Shown piece after piece: positions 42,308-50,088 of a stretch of DNA of 64,000 nucleotides (the stretch's first letter is position 1; the number at the start of each line of letters is the position of its first letter). Below the pieces are notes generated by a model. It was not told the origin of the DNA. It searched no databases and worked only from the letters and a program-made list of their open reading frames with translations. The position numbers and the translations under genes were made by a program. Source of the stretch: Bacteroidia bacterium (GTDB lineage Bacteria > Bacteroidota > Bacteroidia > NS11-12g > UBA955); the NCBI GenBank assembly GCA_023228875.1, contig JALOAG010000003.1, positions 217,700 to 281,699 on the forward strand, written 5' to 3'.

Positions 42308-44431
42308 TTAAATATTTACCCCCATTTCATTCAACAAGTGGTCTGCACCAGATAAATATTTCATGATATATATGACGTAACGAATATCTACTCCTACAGA
42401 ACGGCTGTAGTTCTCGTTCCAAGCATAGTCATTGATAGTTGCGGTGTATGTTCTGTCAAAGTTTATTCCAACCAAATTACCATTGCTATCCATTATCGGA
42501 CTGCCGGAGTTGCCCCCGGTTGTATCTAAATTATAAAGCATGCACACCACCGGTTTACCTGTTTTCTTATCAATTAAAATCTCAGGATATTTTTTTTGGT
42601 CAAAGAAAGTTCTGAGATTGTCTGGCAAGAAATAGTCGGGATTGCCTGTGTTGTATTTTTGTTTGATACCTTCAACTGAAGTAAATGGATAGTCTGTTTC
42701 TCCATCATTTGGTGAATATCTTCTGATATAACCATAAGTAAGTCTTAATGTGGAATTGGCATCTGGAATAAAGTTTCCCGGTTGTGTTCTATATTTAAGT
42801 TCTGTGTAAATAGGAACCCAATAATTTAATTCAGCATCAATATACTCTTTTTGAGTCCTAATATCATTGATATACGGTAGTAATTCAGCCACAAAGTCTA
42901 GCATAGGAGACTTGATTTTTTGGAAATTTCCCGGACTTTTTTTCAAAATGTTTAGCCAATTGTTTCTGTCCTTTTGGTAATGCGCATAAAGTTTGTGTAT
43001 CCACACTTCTTTATTTTTGGCTTTATTGTAGGATGAAACACTAATGCCTTCCGCTGCTAATCTGAATACTAAAGATTTAAAGAATTGATACTCGATATCT
43101 TGATTGTTTTCTACAAATCTTCTTTGTAATAATCCTTCTATAATAGTTTGTTTCTCTTTCCAGAAGGAAACAACATCTTTCTTAGGTTCAAGTTGAAGTT
43201 TTAAGATAGTTAAAGCTGTTTGAACATAACCTACGTCATTATTTAAGAAGTTCAAAATAAACTCCTTGTTAAACATTTGATTTTTAAGTCCGTAAAGGCT
43301 GTCAATCTTGTCAATCACTCTTTCATACTCAGCTCCCATGTGTTTTTCAATCGCAATTTGCTTCATCTTTAGGTCTTCTTCAATTTTAGATTGGAGTAGT
43401 CCGGTTCTTTTTAATCCTTGAATTTTACCTTCATAATTTTTTTTGACATTGGCGAGGCTTTTCATTGTAGAAGCCAAATTCAGATATCGTTCTTGGTTGC
43501 CAATGTTGATGCTTACATCTTTCATGGTCTGAATTTTATAGCCAAACCATTCTGAAATAAAAGGGAGTAAATGTTGTTCTTGATATTCAATAAATCTAGC
43601 AGGTTGATGCCTGAATGTTCTGCCTGGATAGCCCAAAATAAATACTAAGTCTTCTTCTTGTACTCCGTTAGGATTGATTTTCAGGAACTTATTTGGCTTA
43701 TAGGGAACATTCGATTTATCATATTCTGCAGCTTTGTTATTCTTGTTTGAGTATGCACGTAATATTGTAAAATCGCCTGTATGCCTAGGCCATTCCCAAT
43801 TGTCTGATTCTCCTCCAAATTCTCCAATTTGTCTGGGTGGAACATAAACTAAGCGTGTGTCTGAAAGGATTTCATATCGAAAGAGTACATACGTTCTGCC
43901 GATGAACATTTCTGACACTTCAATTTTTAAGTTTGGATGTCGTTTTGATTCTTCTTCAACTAGTTTTTTAGTGTTTTGTGCAATTGTTTTCTCTCTGTTT
44001 TTTCCATCTGTATTGTCCCCAATGCCTTTTAATATGATAGAGGAAACATCTTCATAAGAACGTGTGATTTTGCACTCAATTCCAACGGGAATTTCTTCTT
44101 CACGAGTTTTTGCCATAAACCCATTTTCTAAATAATTGTTTTCAACAGAAGAAACCCTGCTGACAGCACCAAAAGCACAATGATGATTTGTAATGATTAA
44201 GCCATCTTCTGAAATAAATGAACCGGTACATCCGCCTATTCTAACCAATGCATTGGTTAGGCTGATACCATTTGGATTAAATATGTCTTCTTGTTGAATT
44301 TTAAACCCTGCTTCTTTAAAGTCAATTTTACTCAGATCACTCAAAGGAAACATTCCTTCTTCTTGTTTGTTAGAGTTAAAAATGAATATGCAGGCTATGC
44401 ACCCGAATACAAAAGCAATTTTCTTTATCAT
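42308..44431 (-). CDS. S46-family dipeptidyl-peptidase, DPP11-like specificity predicted
   Basis: A 707-residue periplasmic serine exopeptidase of family S46 (DPP7/DPP11), which trims dipeptides from the N-terminus of oligopeptides in amino-acid-fermenting Bacteroidota. The N-terminus is a signal sequence (IAFVFGCIACIFIF). The triad is visible: the His of ITNHHCAFG near residue 84, the Asp in HTGDFTILRAY, and Ser642 in GGNSGSPIMD. In DPP11 of Porphyromonas gingivalis an Arg 18 residues after the nucleophile sets Asp/Glu specificity, while DPP7 has Gly there. Here position 660, also 18 after Ser642, is Arg (NFDRT), predicting acidic P1 preference. The rest of that loop (TYTATINDY) differs from the usual NWEG. 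Upstream is a one-mismatch -7 box (TATTTTCG). Confidence 0.92.
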   Translation of the reverse strand: MIKKIAFVFGCIACIFIFNSNKQEEGMFPLSDLSKIDFKEAGFKIQQEDIFNPNGISLTNALVRIGGCTGSFISEDGLIITNHHCAFGAVSRVSSVENNYLENGFMAKTREEEIPVGIECKITRSYEDVSSIILKGIGDNTDGKNREKTIAQNTKKLVEEESKRHPNLKIEVSEMFIGRTYVLFRYEILSDTRLVYVPPRQIGEFGGESDNWEWPRHTGDFTILRAYSNKNNKAAEYDKSNVPYKPNKFLKINPNGVQEEDLVFILGYPGRTFRHQPARFIEYQEQHLLPFISEWFGYKIQTMKDVSINIGNQERYLNLASTMKSLANVKKNYEGKIQGLKRTGLLQSKIEEDLKMKQIAIEKHMGAEYERVIDKIDSLYGLKNQMFNKEFILNFLNNDVGYVQTALTILKLQLEPKKDVVSFWKEKQTIIEGLLQRRFVENNQDIEYQFFKSLVFRLAAEGISVSSYNKAKNKEVWIHKLYAHYQKDRNNWLNILKKSPGNFQKIKSPMLDFVAELLPYINDIRTQKEYIDAELNYWVPIYTELKYRTQPGNFIPDANSTLRLTYGYIRRYSPNDGETDYPFTSVEGIKQKYNTGNPDYFLPDNLRTFFDQKKYPEILIDKKTGKPVVCMLYNLDTTGGNSGSPIMDSNGNLVGINFDRTYTATINDYAWNENYSRSVGVDIRYVIYIMKYLSGADHLLNEMGVNI

Positions 44432-44502
44432 GATTTTTTAGTTAAAGTCGAGATTGAGTGTGCGAAAATAATGAAAGTATTTGGCTTGGAATGAATTGCA
44501 AA

Positions 44503-44558
44503 CACATATAAAACACAAGAGGGTGGACATTTGCCCACCCTCTTGTGTTTTATATGTG
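44503..44558. terminator. Strong bidirectional rho-independent terminator
   Basis: A perfect 24-base inverted repeat (arms 44503-44526 and 44535-44558, 8-base loop ACATTTGC). The inner stem is G/C-rich (GAGGGTGG/CCACCCTC); it is followed on both strands by GTTTTAT. It sits 8 bases past the ompA stop on the minus strand and before the S46 peptidase gene, isolating the two. It is by far the best terminator in the window. Confidence 0.85.
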
Positions 44559-44566
44559 AAAAGCGT

Positions 44567-46135
44567 TTAATACTTAATATTAAAGTCAACCCTTCTGTTT
44601 TTAGCTTTACCAGCGGAGGTTTTGTTATCCGCTATAGGTCTTTCATCTCCATAACCAATTGCAGTTAAGCGAGCTTCGTCAATTCCTTTGCTTACCAAGT
44701 ATGCTTTCACAGCATCTGCACGGTCTTGAGATAACTTCTTGTTAGCCTCAGATTTTCCAACATTGTCAGTATGACCTTCAATGTCCACATAAGCTTCTTT
44801 GTAACGTTGAAGCATTTCAACCAAGATGTCTAGATTTTTGTAAGAATCTTTAGTGATAATTGCTTTTCCTGTTTCGAAGTTGATACCCTTTGCAGCAAGC
44901 GCAATTTTCTGAATATCTTGCTTCTTAATTTCAGGACATCCTTTATTTGCAGCAATACCAGGTACGCTAGGACATCTGTCAAGGTGGTCAGGGATACCAT
45001 CTCCGTCAGAATCTGGACAGCCTTCCCATTCTGCTGGACCTTTAACATCAGGACATTTATCATCAATATCAGGAATGCCGTCTCCGTCTTTATCAGGGCA
45101 TCCTTTTAGTTCAGCAGGACCTGCTGCATTTGGACAACGGTCATCAATGTCAGGAATACCGTCTCCGTCAGTGTCAGGACATCCTTGGAATTGTGCAGTG
45201 CCGGCTTCGTTAGGGCAACGATCTTTAGGGTCAGGAATTCCATCGCCATCAGTATCAGGACATCCGTTGAATTCAGGAAGTCCTTTTGTGTAGCGACAAG
45301 AGTCTGCGTGGTCAAAAATGCCATCTCCATCTGAGTCCAAAGGACAACCTACACTGTCAACAATCCAACCCAATGGTGTTTTTGGACATTTATCTAACTT
45401 GTTTGGAACACCATCTTGGTCAGAATCCTTAGGCTTTTTAGGTCCTTTTTCATAATTAAATAGGTCGTATGGTAGATTTACAACAACTCCTAATGAATGA
45501 AACATATAAGAATCATAGAGTTTCCTTCTTTTATGAACACCATCTGTGAAAGGATAGCCATCCCAAATATCATTGTATGTATAGTTAAACACAGTTTGTG
45601 CGCGAATTCCTATCTTGTCATTAATATTGTATTGTATGCCTCCACCACCGGTAAAGACTCCACAAAACTCAGTGAGGTTGTTGCGAGTTTGATTTAATAT
45701 TTTGGAATGAATATATTGGAAACCCCAGCCTCCAACTAAATAAGGAAATAGCTTAGCATCAGAAGAAAGGATAATATCATTGTTAAATTTATAGCGCAAT
45801 CCTGTTGATACATTAAATAATCTCGCGGTAAAACCGGCTCGGTCGAAAGGAGGCTCTGAATAAGGTACATTTTTATAGTAACCTAAATCACCCGATCCGC
45901 CAAATAACATTACATCAAATGATGGCGATAAGTAATGACTAATGTTGCCCGAAACTCCCATATAAGTTGGTTTGCGTGCAAAAAATAAAGAATAGCCGTG
46001 ATCTCCTTGGTATTCCATGAATCCTCCGTTGATCTCTATACCTAATTTGTTGTCAGCATTTTGTGCATTTGATGGATTGTTAAGTCCAAATACAATGGAT
46101 AATGGTACCAGTAGGGTAAGTAGTGTTTTCTTCAT
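44567..46135 (-). CDS. OmpA-family outer-membrane protein with thrombospondin type 3 repeats
   Basis: A 522-residue outer-membrane protein. Signal peptide MKKTLLTLLVPLSIVFGLNNPSNAQ; an N-terminal beta-barrel of about 200 residues; an array of acidic calcium-type repeats (see the separate repeat entry); and a C-terminal OmpA peptidoglycan-binding domain from INFETGKAIITKDSYKNL through VDIEGHTDNVGKSEANKKLSQDRADAVKAYL to NRRVDFNI. It should tether the outer membrane to peptidoglycan. The ATG at 46135 (MKKTLLTLL) was chosen; a longer TTG start lies inside the promoter box and is rejected. It has the best consensus promoter and the best terminator in the window, suggesting a highly expressed single-gene unit. 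Confidence 0.93.
   Translation of the reverse strand: MKKTLLTLLVPLSIVFGLNNPSNAQNADNKLGIEINGGFMEYQGDHGYSLFFARKPTYMGVSGNISHYLSPSFDVMLFGGSGDLGYYKNVPYSEPPFDRAGFTARLFNVSTGLRYKFNNDIILSSDAKLFPYLVGGWGFQYIHSKILNQTRNNLTEFCGVFTGGGGIQYNINDKIGIRAQTVFNYTYNDIWDGYPFTDGVHKRRKLYDSYMFHSLGVVVNLPYDLFNYEKGPKKPKDSDQDGVPNKLDKCPKTPLGWIVDSVGCPLDSDGDGIFDHADSCRYTKGLPEFNGCPDTDGDGIPDPKDRCPNEAGTAQFQGCPDTDGDGIPDIDDRCPNAAGPAELKGCPDKDGDGIPDIDDKCPDVKGPAEWEGCPDSDGDGIPDHLDRCPSVPGIAANKGCPEIKKQDIQKIALAAKGINFETGKAIITKDSYKNLDILVEMLQRYKEAYVDIEGHTDNVGKSEANKKLSQDRADAVKAYLVSKGIDEARLTAIGYGDERPIADNKTSAGKAKNRRVDFNIKY
44940..45430 (-). repeat. Tandem 81-bp repeats coding thrombospondin type 3 calcium motifs
   Basis: Within the ompA-like gene, at least four consecutive units of 27 residues, each opening with CPDxDGDGIPD and closing near G/KG, are flanked by two degenerate units. 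Bases are strongly alike between units (recurrent GTCAGGAATnCCnTC blocks). Units differ mainly in the linker (AGTAQFQG, AGPAELKG, KGPAEWEG, PGIAANKG). The DxDxDG loops should bind calcium and form a rod. Edges are approximate. Unit number could vary by recombination between copies. Confidence 0.85.
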
Positions 46136-46171
46136 GAGTAAGATATTAAATTTTCTCTTTATGATTATGGG

Positions 46172-46202
46172 CAAAAGTAAATATTATTTTAGTTCAAGCA
46201 AA
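46172..46202 (-). promoter_or_regulatory. Full consensus promoter of the OmpA-like gene
   Basis: Minus strand: TTTG (46199-46202), 19 bases, TACTTTTG (46172-46179), then CCC. It matches the published Bacteroidota consensus exactly in both elements and spacing. The -7 box ends 36 bases before the ATG at 46135, giving a leader of about 30 bases. Confidence 0.8.
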
Positions 46203-46244
46203 TTTTTTTGTGCGATAAACTTGAGAGTTATTGGGACGAATAAA

Positions 46245-46712
46245 TTAGTTCGCAATATCGAGTATGTTTCCACTTCTATATACCCTATAACTTTTTAAGG
46301 GGTATATGGCAGGACCATTTGAAATTTGACCATCATATTGAAACTTAGATGCACAGCATTGTTCAAAAATGCCATTAATACTACTTCCACATCGGAAAGT
46401 GAAATTGGAATCTAATTCAACTTTTGAACATGCATCAAAGGGTTGATAAGGACAAATTCTGTCTGTGGCATAATATTGATCATCAAAGCCATGAAATAAC
46501 GTGATACCCTTATTGCCTCCTTCTAAATATATATAATTACCCGGAATTAAGAGCTTTGAGTATAAAGGTAATTCCATGTTTACTCTTATGCTGACGGGCA
46601 CATTGGGAATTACATCTTTGTCATTGTTTTTATTACATGAATAAGTAAGGACAATACACAAGGTAAGGACAATGAGTGTAAATAAATGCCTGAAGAGCTT
46701 ATTCTTTTTCAT
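46245..46712 (-). CDS. Rieske-fold-like lipoprotein lacking iron-sulfur ligands
   Basis: A 155-residue lipoprotein. Signal KKNKLFRHLFTLIVLTLCIVLTYSC with Cys near residue 26 as the lipidated residue. The C-terminal half follows the Rieske [2Fe-2S] layout: ATDRICPYQPFDAC where CTH would be, then FRCGSSINGIF, CCASKFQYDGQISNGPA and YPLKSYRVYRSGNILDI, echoing the CPCHGSxFDxxG...GPAxxPL signature. The His of both CxH and CxxH pairs are replaced (CPY, CCAS), so the cluster cannot bind in the classical way. It may be a structural relic or bind something else. The chosen ATG (46712) overlaps the end of the dehydrogenase gene by 14 bases, so they are probably coupled. Confidence 0.6.
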   Translation of the reverse strand: MKKNKLFRHLFTLIVLTLCIVLTYSCNKNNDKDVIPNVPVSIRVNMELPLYSKLLIPGNYIYLEGGNKGITLFHGFDDQYYATDRICPYQPFDACSKVELDSNFTFRCGSSINGIFEQCCASKFQYDGQISNGPAIYPLKSYRVYRSGNILDIAN

Positions 46713-47553
46713 ATTGATAAAATCCCTTACCGGTTTTCCTACCATAAAATCCAGCCAATACTTTCTGTTTTTGAATTCTGCTTGGTCTAAATCGATTCTC
46801 ATAGTTAAACAACCCAAACATGCTTTCTGTTACAGAATAATTTGTTTCCACTCCAATCAAATCCATCAGTCGGAATGGTCCCATTTTGAAACCTGTTGCC
46901 TCAAGTAGTTTGTCAATTGTTTCAATACTTGCTACTTGTTCTTCAACTAATTTTAAACTTTCAACATAGTAATGTCTGGCAACCCTGTTTACAATAAATC
47001 CGGGTGCGTCTTTGGCTGAGACTCCGGTTTTGCCAAGCTTTCTAACCAATTCATTGCATGTTTTTGCGACTTCGCTTGAAGTGGATTCTCCCTCAATTAT
47101 CTCAACCAATTTCATGATATGTGCAGGATTGAAAAAGTGAATTCCTATTATACGTTCAGGGTTTTCAAGTCCGTTGGCAATTTGAGTAATTGGAATAGAG
47201 GAGGTATTGCTGGCTAAAATTGTGTCGCATGAATTTAGAGCAATAACTTTTTTGAAAAAATCTTGTTTTAAATTGAGTTTTTCAGGAATTGCCTCAATAA
47301 TCAGGTCAGCAATTAATTTGTTTACTTCCGTAGTAAATGAAAGCCTGCTTAGTGTTTGTGTTTTTTGTTTTTCACTTATTTTTCCAAGTTCTTGCGCTTT
47401 TTCAAGATTCTGTGTAATGTGGTTTTTAGCTTTAAGTAAAAATTCTTCACTAATGTCGTAAAGAATAGTTTCTAATCCTGCCATTGCACAAACCTGTGCA
47501 ATCCCTGACCCCATCACTCCTGAACCTGCAATTACGATTTTTTTAATTTCCAT
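46699..47553 (-). CDS. 3-hydroxyacyl-CoA dehydrogenase (3-hydroxybutyryl-CoA type)
   Basis: A 284-residue NAD(P)-dependent dehydrogenase oxidising 3-hydroxyacyl-CoA to 3-ketoacyl-CoA, in beta-oxidation or butanoyl-CoA metabolism. The N-terminal Rossmann fold is KKIVIAGSGVMGSGIAQVCA. The catalytic His is in GIHFFNPAHIMKLVEI; the C-terminal domain has KDAPGFIVNRVARHYYVE, and GRKTGKGFYQY at the end. Length equals single-domain Hbd/PaaH enzymes rather than FadB. The start is the ATG at 47553; a longer frame with 15 extra residues overlaps the promoter box. It is divergent from gmd. No other beta-oxidation gene adjoins it. Confidence 0.9.
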   Translation of the reverse strand: MEIKKIVIAGSGVMGSGIAQVCAMAGLETILYDISEEFLLKAKNHITQNLEKAQELGKISEKQKTQTLSRLSFTTEVNKLIADLIIEAIPEKLNLKQDFFKKVIALNSCDTILASNTSSIPITQIANGLENPERIIGIHFFNPAHIMKLVEIIEGESTSSEVAKTCNELVRKLGKTGVSAKDAPGFIVNRVARHYYVESLKLVEEQVASIETIDKLLEATGFKMGPFRLMDLIGVETNYSVTESMFGLFNYENRFRPSRIQKQKVLAGFYGRKTGKGFYQYEKE

Positions 47554-47560
47554 TGAGTTG

Positions 47561-47568
47561 CAAAGATA
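47561..47568 (-). promoter_or_regulatory. -7 box (TATCTTTG) for the dehydrogenase
   Basis: Minus-strand TATCTTTG, exact TAnnTTTG, followed by C. It ends 7 bases before the ATG at 47553, so little or no leader is expected. No -33 TTG at normal spacing. Confidence 0.5.
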
Positions 47569-47585
47569 TACAAATGTATTACGCA

Positions 47586-47613
47586 TTGATTTGTCCATTT
47601 ATTCTTACTTTTG
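47586..47613 (+). promoter_or_regulatory. Promoter of gmd
   Basis: TTG (47586-47588), 17 bases, TACTTTTG (47606-47613). Good fit to the consensus at the short end of spacing. It ends 31 bases before the ATG of gmd; AGGAG lies 5 bases before that ATG, one of the few Shine-Dalgarno-like sites in the window. Confidence 0.6.
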
Positions 47614-47644
47614 GCAATTCAAAAATTGATAGCATATTAGGAGA

Positions 47645-48781
47645 ATGAAAAAAGCCATTATTACAGGAATTACAGGTCAAGACGGGGCGTATCTTGCTGA
47701 ATTTTTATTAAAAAAAGGGTATGAAGTACACGGTATTAAAAGAAGAAGTTCTATGTTTAATACTGATAGGATTGATCACTTGTATGAAGATCCGCATAAT
47801 CCGAATGCCGCGCTGAAACTTCACTATGGTGATATGACTGACAGTACTAATTTGATAAGTATAGTGCAAGAAGTGCAGCCGGATGAGATCTACAATCTTG
47901 CAGCACAAAGCCATGTGAAAGTTAGTTTTGAAAGTCCGGAATACACAGCAAACTCTGATGCTTTAGGGACATTGAGACTATTGGAAGCTGTTAGAATTCT
48001 CGGACTCACAGAGAAAACTAAAATTTATCAGGCTTCTACTTCTGAATTGTATGGCAAGGTGCAAGCAATCCCTCAAAATGAAACCACTCCTTTTTATCCC
48101 CGCTCTCCTTATGCAGTTGCTAAAATGTATGCCTATTGGATTACGGTAAACTACCGAGAGGCTTATAATATGTACGCATGCAATGGCATTTTATTTAACC
48201 ACGAATCTCCGATTAGAGGAGAGACTTTTGTAACTAGAAAAATAACAAGAGCTGCTGCAAGAATAGCCTTGGGATTACAAGATAAATGCTATTTAGGTAA
48301 TCTTAATTCTAAACGAGATTGGGGGCATGCTAAGGATTATGTGGAAGCTATGTATCTGATTTTACAACAAATCAAACCGGAAGATTATGTTATTGCTACA
48401 GGGCAGACTACCGAGATTCGTGATTTTGCACGGCTTGCTTTTGGATACTTAGGTATAACATTGGAATTCGTAGGTAAGGATGAGAACGAGAAAGGTATTA
48501 TTGCGGAAATTGATACTGAACGTGCTGTCGCATTGGGACTGAATACCAAGTTTATCAAACAAGGAAAAGAAGTGATTGCTGTTGATCCAAAGTATTTTAG
48601 ACCAACTGAGGTTGATTTGCTTATTGGTGATGCAACAAAAGCGTATCAAAAATTGGGCTGGAAACCTAAACATACCCTAAAGGAACTCGTGGATGATATG
48701 ATGCATGGAGATTTGAACTTAATGAAAAAGGATGAATTTCTGAAGCAAGGTGGTTATGGCTATAAAAATTATTTTGAATAG
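47645..48781 (+). CDS. gmd: GDP-mannose 4,6-dehydratase
   Basis: A 378-residue short-chain dehydrogenase-like enzyme that converts GDP-D-mannose to GDP-4-keto-6-deoxy-D-mannose, precursor of GDP-fucose, rhamnose or perosamine. Nucleotide-binding GITGQDGAYLAEFLLKKGYEVHGIKRRSS; DMTDSTNL; active-site YPRSPYAVAKMYAYW with Tyr and Lys; and NHESPIRGETFVTRK are diagnostic of Gmd. Full length. An AGGAG precedes the ATG. The GlmU-like gene follows after 5 bases. The sugar would be used in the surface glycan, perhaps by the transferases near 6-10 kb; no fcl or per gene is in the window. Confidence 0.96.
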   Translation: MKKAIITGITGQDGAYLAEFLLKKGYEVHGIKRRSSMFNTDRIDHLYEDPHNPNAALKLHYGDMTDSTNLISIVQEVQPDEIYNLAAQSHVKVSFESPEYTANSDALGTLRLLEAVRILGLTEKTKIYQASTSELYGKVQAIPQNETTPFYPRSPYAVAKMYAYWITVNYREAYNMYACNGILFNHESPIRGETFVTRKITRAAARIALGLQDKCYLGNLNSKRDWGHAKDYVEAMYLILQQIKPEDYVIATGQTTEIRDFARLAFGYLGITLEFVGKDENEKGIIAEIDTERAVALGLNTKFIKQGKEVIAVDPKYFRPTEVDLLIGDATKAYQKLGWKPKHTLKELVDDMMHGDLNLMKKDEFLKQGGYGYKNYFE

Positions 48782-48786
48782 TATTC

Positions 48787-49920
48787 ATGTTGAGAATCAC
48801 ACTTTTTGATGATGAAATGCGAGAGGATTTGTTTCCTCTTTCACTAAGTAGAAGTTGCGCTGATTTTAGATGGGGTATTTTGACCATTCGCGAAAAATGG
48901 GAGAAAGTCTTGAATTCCGCAGTGCACATCAAGACTGTTGATTATTTACAACCATTATATGGCAATGCAACTCATCCTGTTGAGGTTAACAGCAGGTTAT
49001 TGCCGAATAATGATTTTATTAAGCAACTTTCTAACTTATGTGCAGGCGATGCAATCTATAAAGGGGAAGTATTGCTTGCACGAAATGGAACAAATGAAAG
49101 TAAAAGGGTTGAATATACAGGGGAAGTCGTTTTGTTGTCAAATCTGTGGGACATTTTTCAATTTAATGCTCGCGAAATCGAATCTGATTTTCAGATTCTT
49201 ACTTCAGGTAGAAGTTCACAAAAGTTATCTTCAACTAACCAAGTGTTTGGAAAACATCCTGTTTTTCTTGAAGAAGGCGCAAAAGTGGAATGTGCCATTT
49301 TTAATACTACCGATGGTCCAATTTATCTTGCAAAGGATTCTGAAGTTATGGAAGGGGCTATGATTCGAGGTCCATTTGCTTTAGGAGAACATAGTCAAGT
49401 AAAAATGGGTGCAAGGATATATAGTGGTTCTTCATTTGGTCCACATTGTAAAGTAGGAGGAGAGGTGAGCAATAGTGTTATTTTTGGATATTCAAATAAA
49501 GGTCATGAAGGGTTTTTAGGAAACTCTGTGCTGGGAGAATGGTGCAATTTGGGTGCAGATACCAATAATTCTAATCTTAAGAATAATTATGATGAGGTTC
49601 GGTTGTGGAACTATCGCAAAAAATCTTTTGTAAAAACAGGATTGCAATTTTGTGGACTCATCATGGGGGATCATAGTAAATCAGGAATTAACACCATGTT
49701 TAATACCGGTACTGTTGTGGGCTTTTCATCAAATATTTTTGGGGCAGGATTTCCAAGAAATTTTATTCCATCTTTTTCATGGGGTGGAGCTGCAGGAATT
49801 GAGCTTTATACATTGCCTAAAGCACTGCAAACTGCCCAAAGGGTAATGGCAAGACGCGGTGTTGAATTAACCGAAGTACATAAAAATATTTTTAAAGTAA
49901 TTGAAAATATAGAAAAGTAG
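48787..49920 (+). CDS. GlmU-like sugar-nucleotidyltransferase/acyltransferase
   Basis: A 377-residue protein of the alternative Bacteroidota GlmU type (TIGR03991-like). It opens MLRITLFDDEMREDLFPLSLSRSCADFRWGILTIREKWE, the family hallmark. The N-terminal half is the nucleotidyltransferase-like part; the C-terminal half has hexapeptide beta-helix repeats (AKVECAIFNTTDGPIYLAKDSEV, YSGSSFGPHCKVGGEV, LGEWCNLGADTNNSNLKNNY). It probably makes UDP-GlcNAc or a related activated sugar feeding peptidoglycan and lipid A. The GxGxRxxP loop of classical GlmU is absent at the N-terminus, as is normal for this branch. It starts 5 bases after gmd, so both share one transcript, ending at a hairpin. Confidence 0.85.
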   Translation: MLRITLFDDEMREDLFPLSLSRSCADFRWGILTIREKWEKVLNSAVHIKTVDYLQPLYGNATHPVEVNSRLLPNNDFIKQLSNLCAGDAIYKGEVLLARNGTNESKRVEYTGEVVLLSNLWDIFQFNAREIESDFQILTSGRSSQKLSSTNQVFGKHPVFLEEGAKVECAIFNTTDGPIYLAKDSEVMEGAMIRGPFALGEHSQVKMGARIYSGSSFGPHCKVGGEVSNSVIFGYSNKGHEGFLGNSVLGEWCNLGADTNNSNLKNNYDEVRLWNYRKKSFVKTGLQFCGLIMGDHSKSGINTMFNTGTVVGFSSNIFGAGFPRNFIPSFSWGGAAGIELYTLPKALQTAQRVMARRGVELTEVHKNIFKVIENIEK

Positions 49921-49934
49921 TATTTAAAGGCTTG

Positions 49935-49960
49935 TTAAACTGTCTTTTGCGACTGTTTAA
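49935..49960 (+). terminator. Hairpin after the GlmU-like gene
   Basis: TTAAACTGTC-TTTTGC-GACTGTTTAA, a 10-bp stem with one internal mismatch, 14 bases after the stop. Rest of the 168-base gap holds only the tpiA promoter. Confidence 0.5.
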
Positions 49961-50052
49961 TGTTATTTAGTGAATATTCTGTTTGATTTTATAAGACTCA
50001 GAGTCGAGATCCAAGTATTTATCAGGTAGCACATTTTCAAACAATAAAGCCA

Positions 50053-50060
50053 TATTTTTG
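50053..50060 (+). promoter_or_regulatory. -7 box (TATTTTTG) for tpiA
   Basis: TATTTTTG, exact TAnnTTTG, followed by CGCC. It ends 28 bases before the ATG at 50089. No clear -33 TTG. Confidence 0.5.
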
Positions 50061-50088
50061 CGCCAAGTCAAAAAGAGTTAAGTCTAAA

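Noticed and set aside
44918..45330. Several open frames on both strands over the OmpA repeat array
   Set aside because: They are shadows of the 81-bp repeats in other frames and encode only low-complexity sequence.
44940..45430. Repeat array as CRISPR
   Set aside because: Units are 81 bases without distinct spacers and all code for calcium-binding repeats in one frame of a gene.
49921..50088. tRNA gene before tpiA
   Set aside because: No cloverleaf arms or TTC loop could be found; only a hairpin and the promoter.
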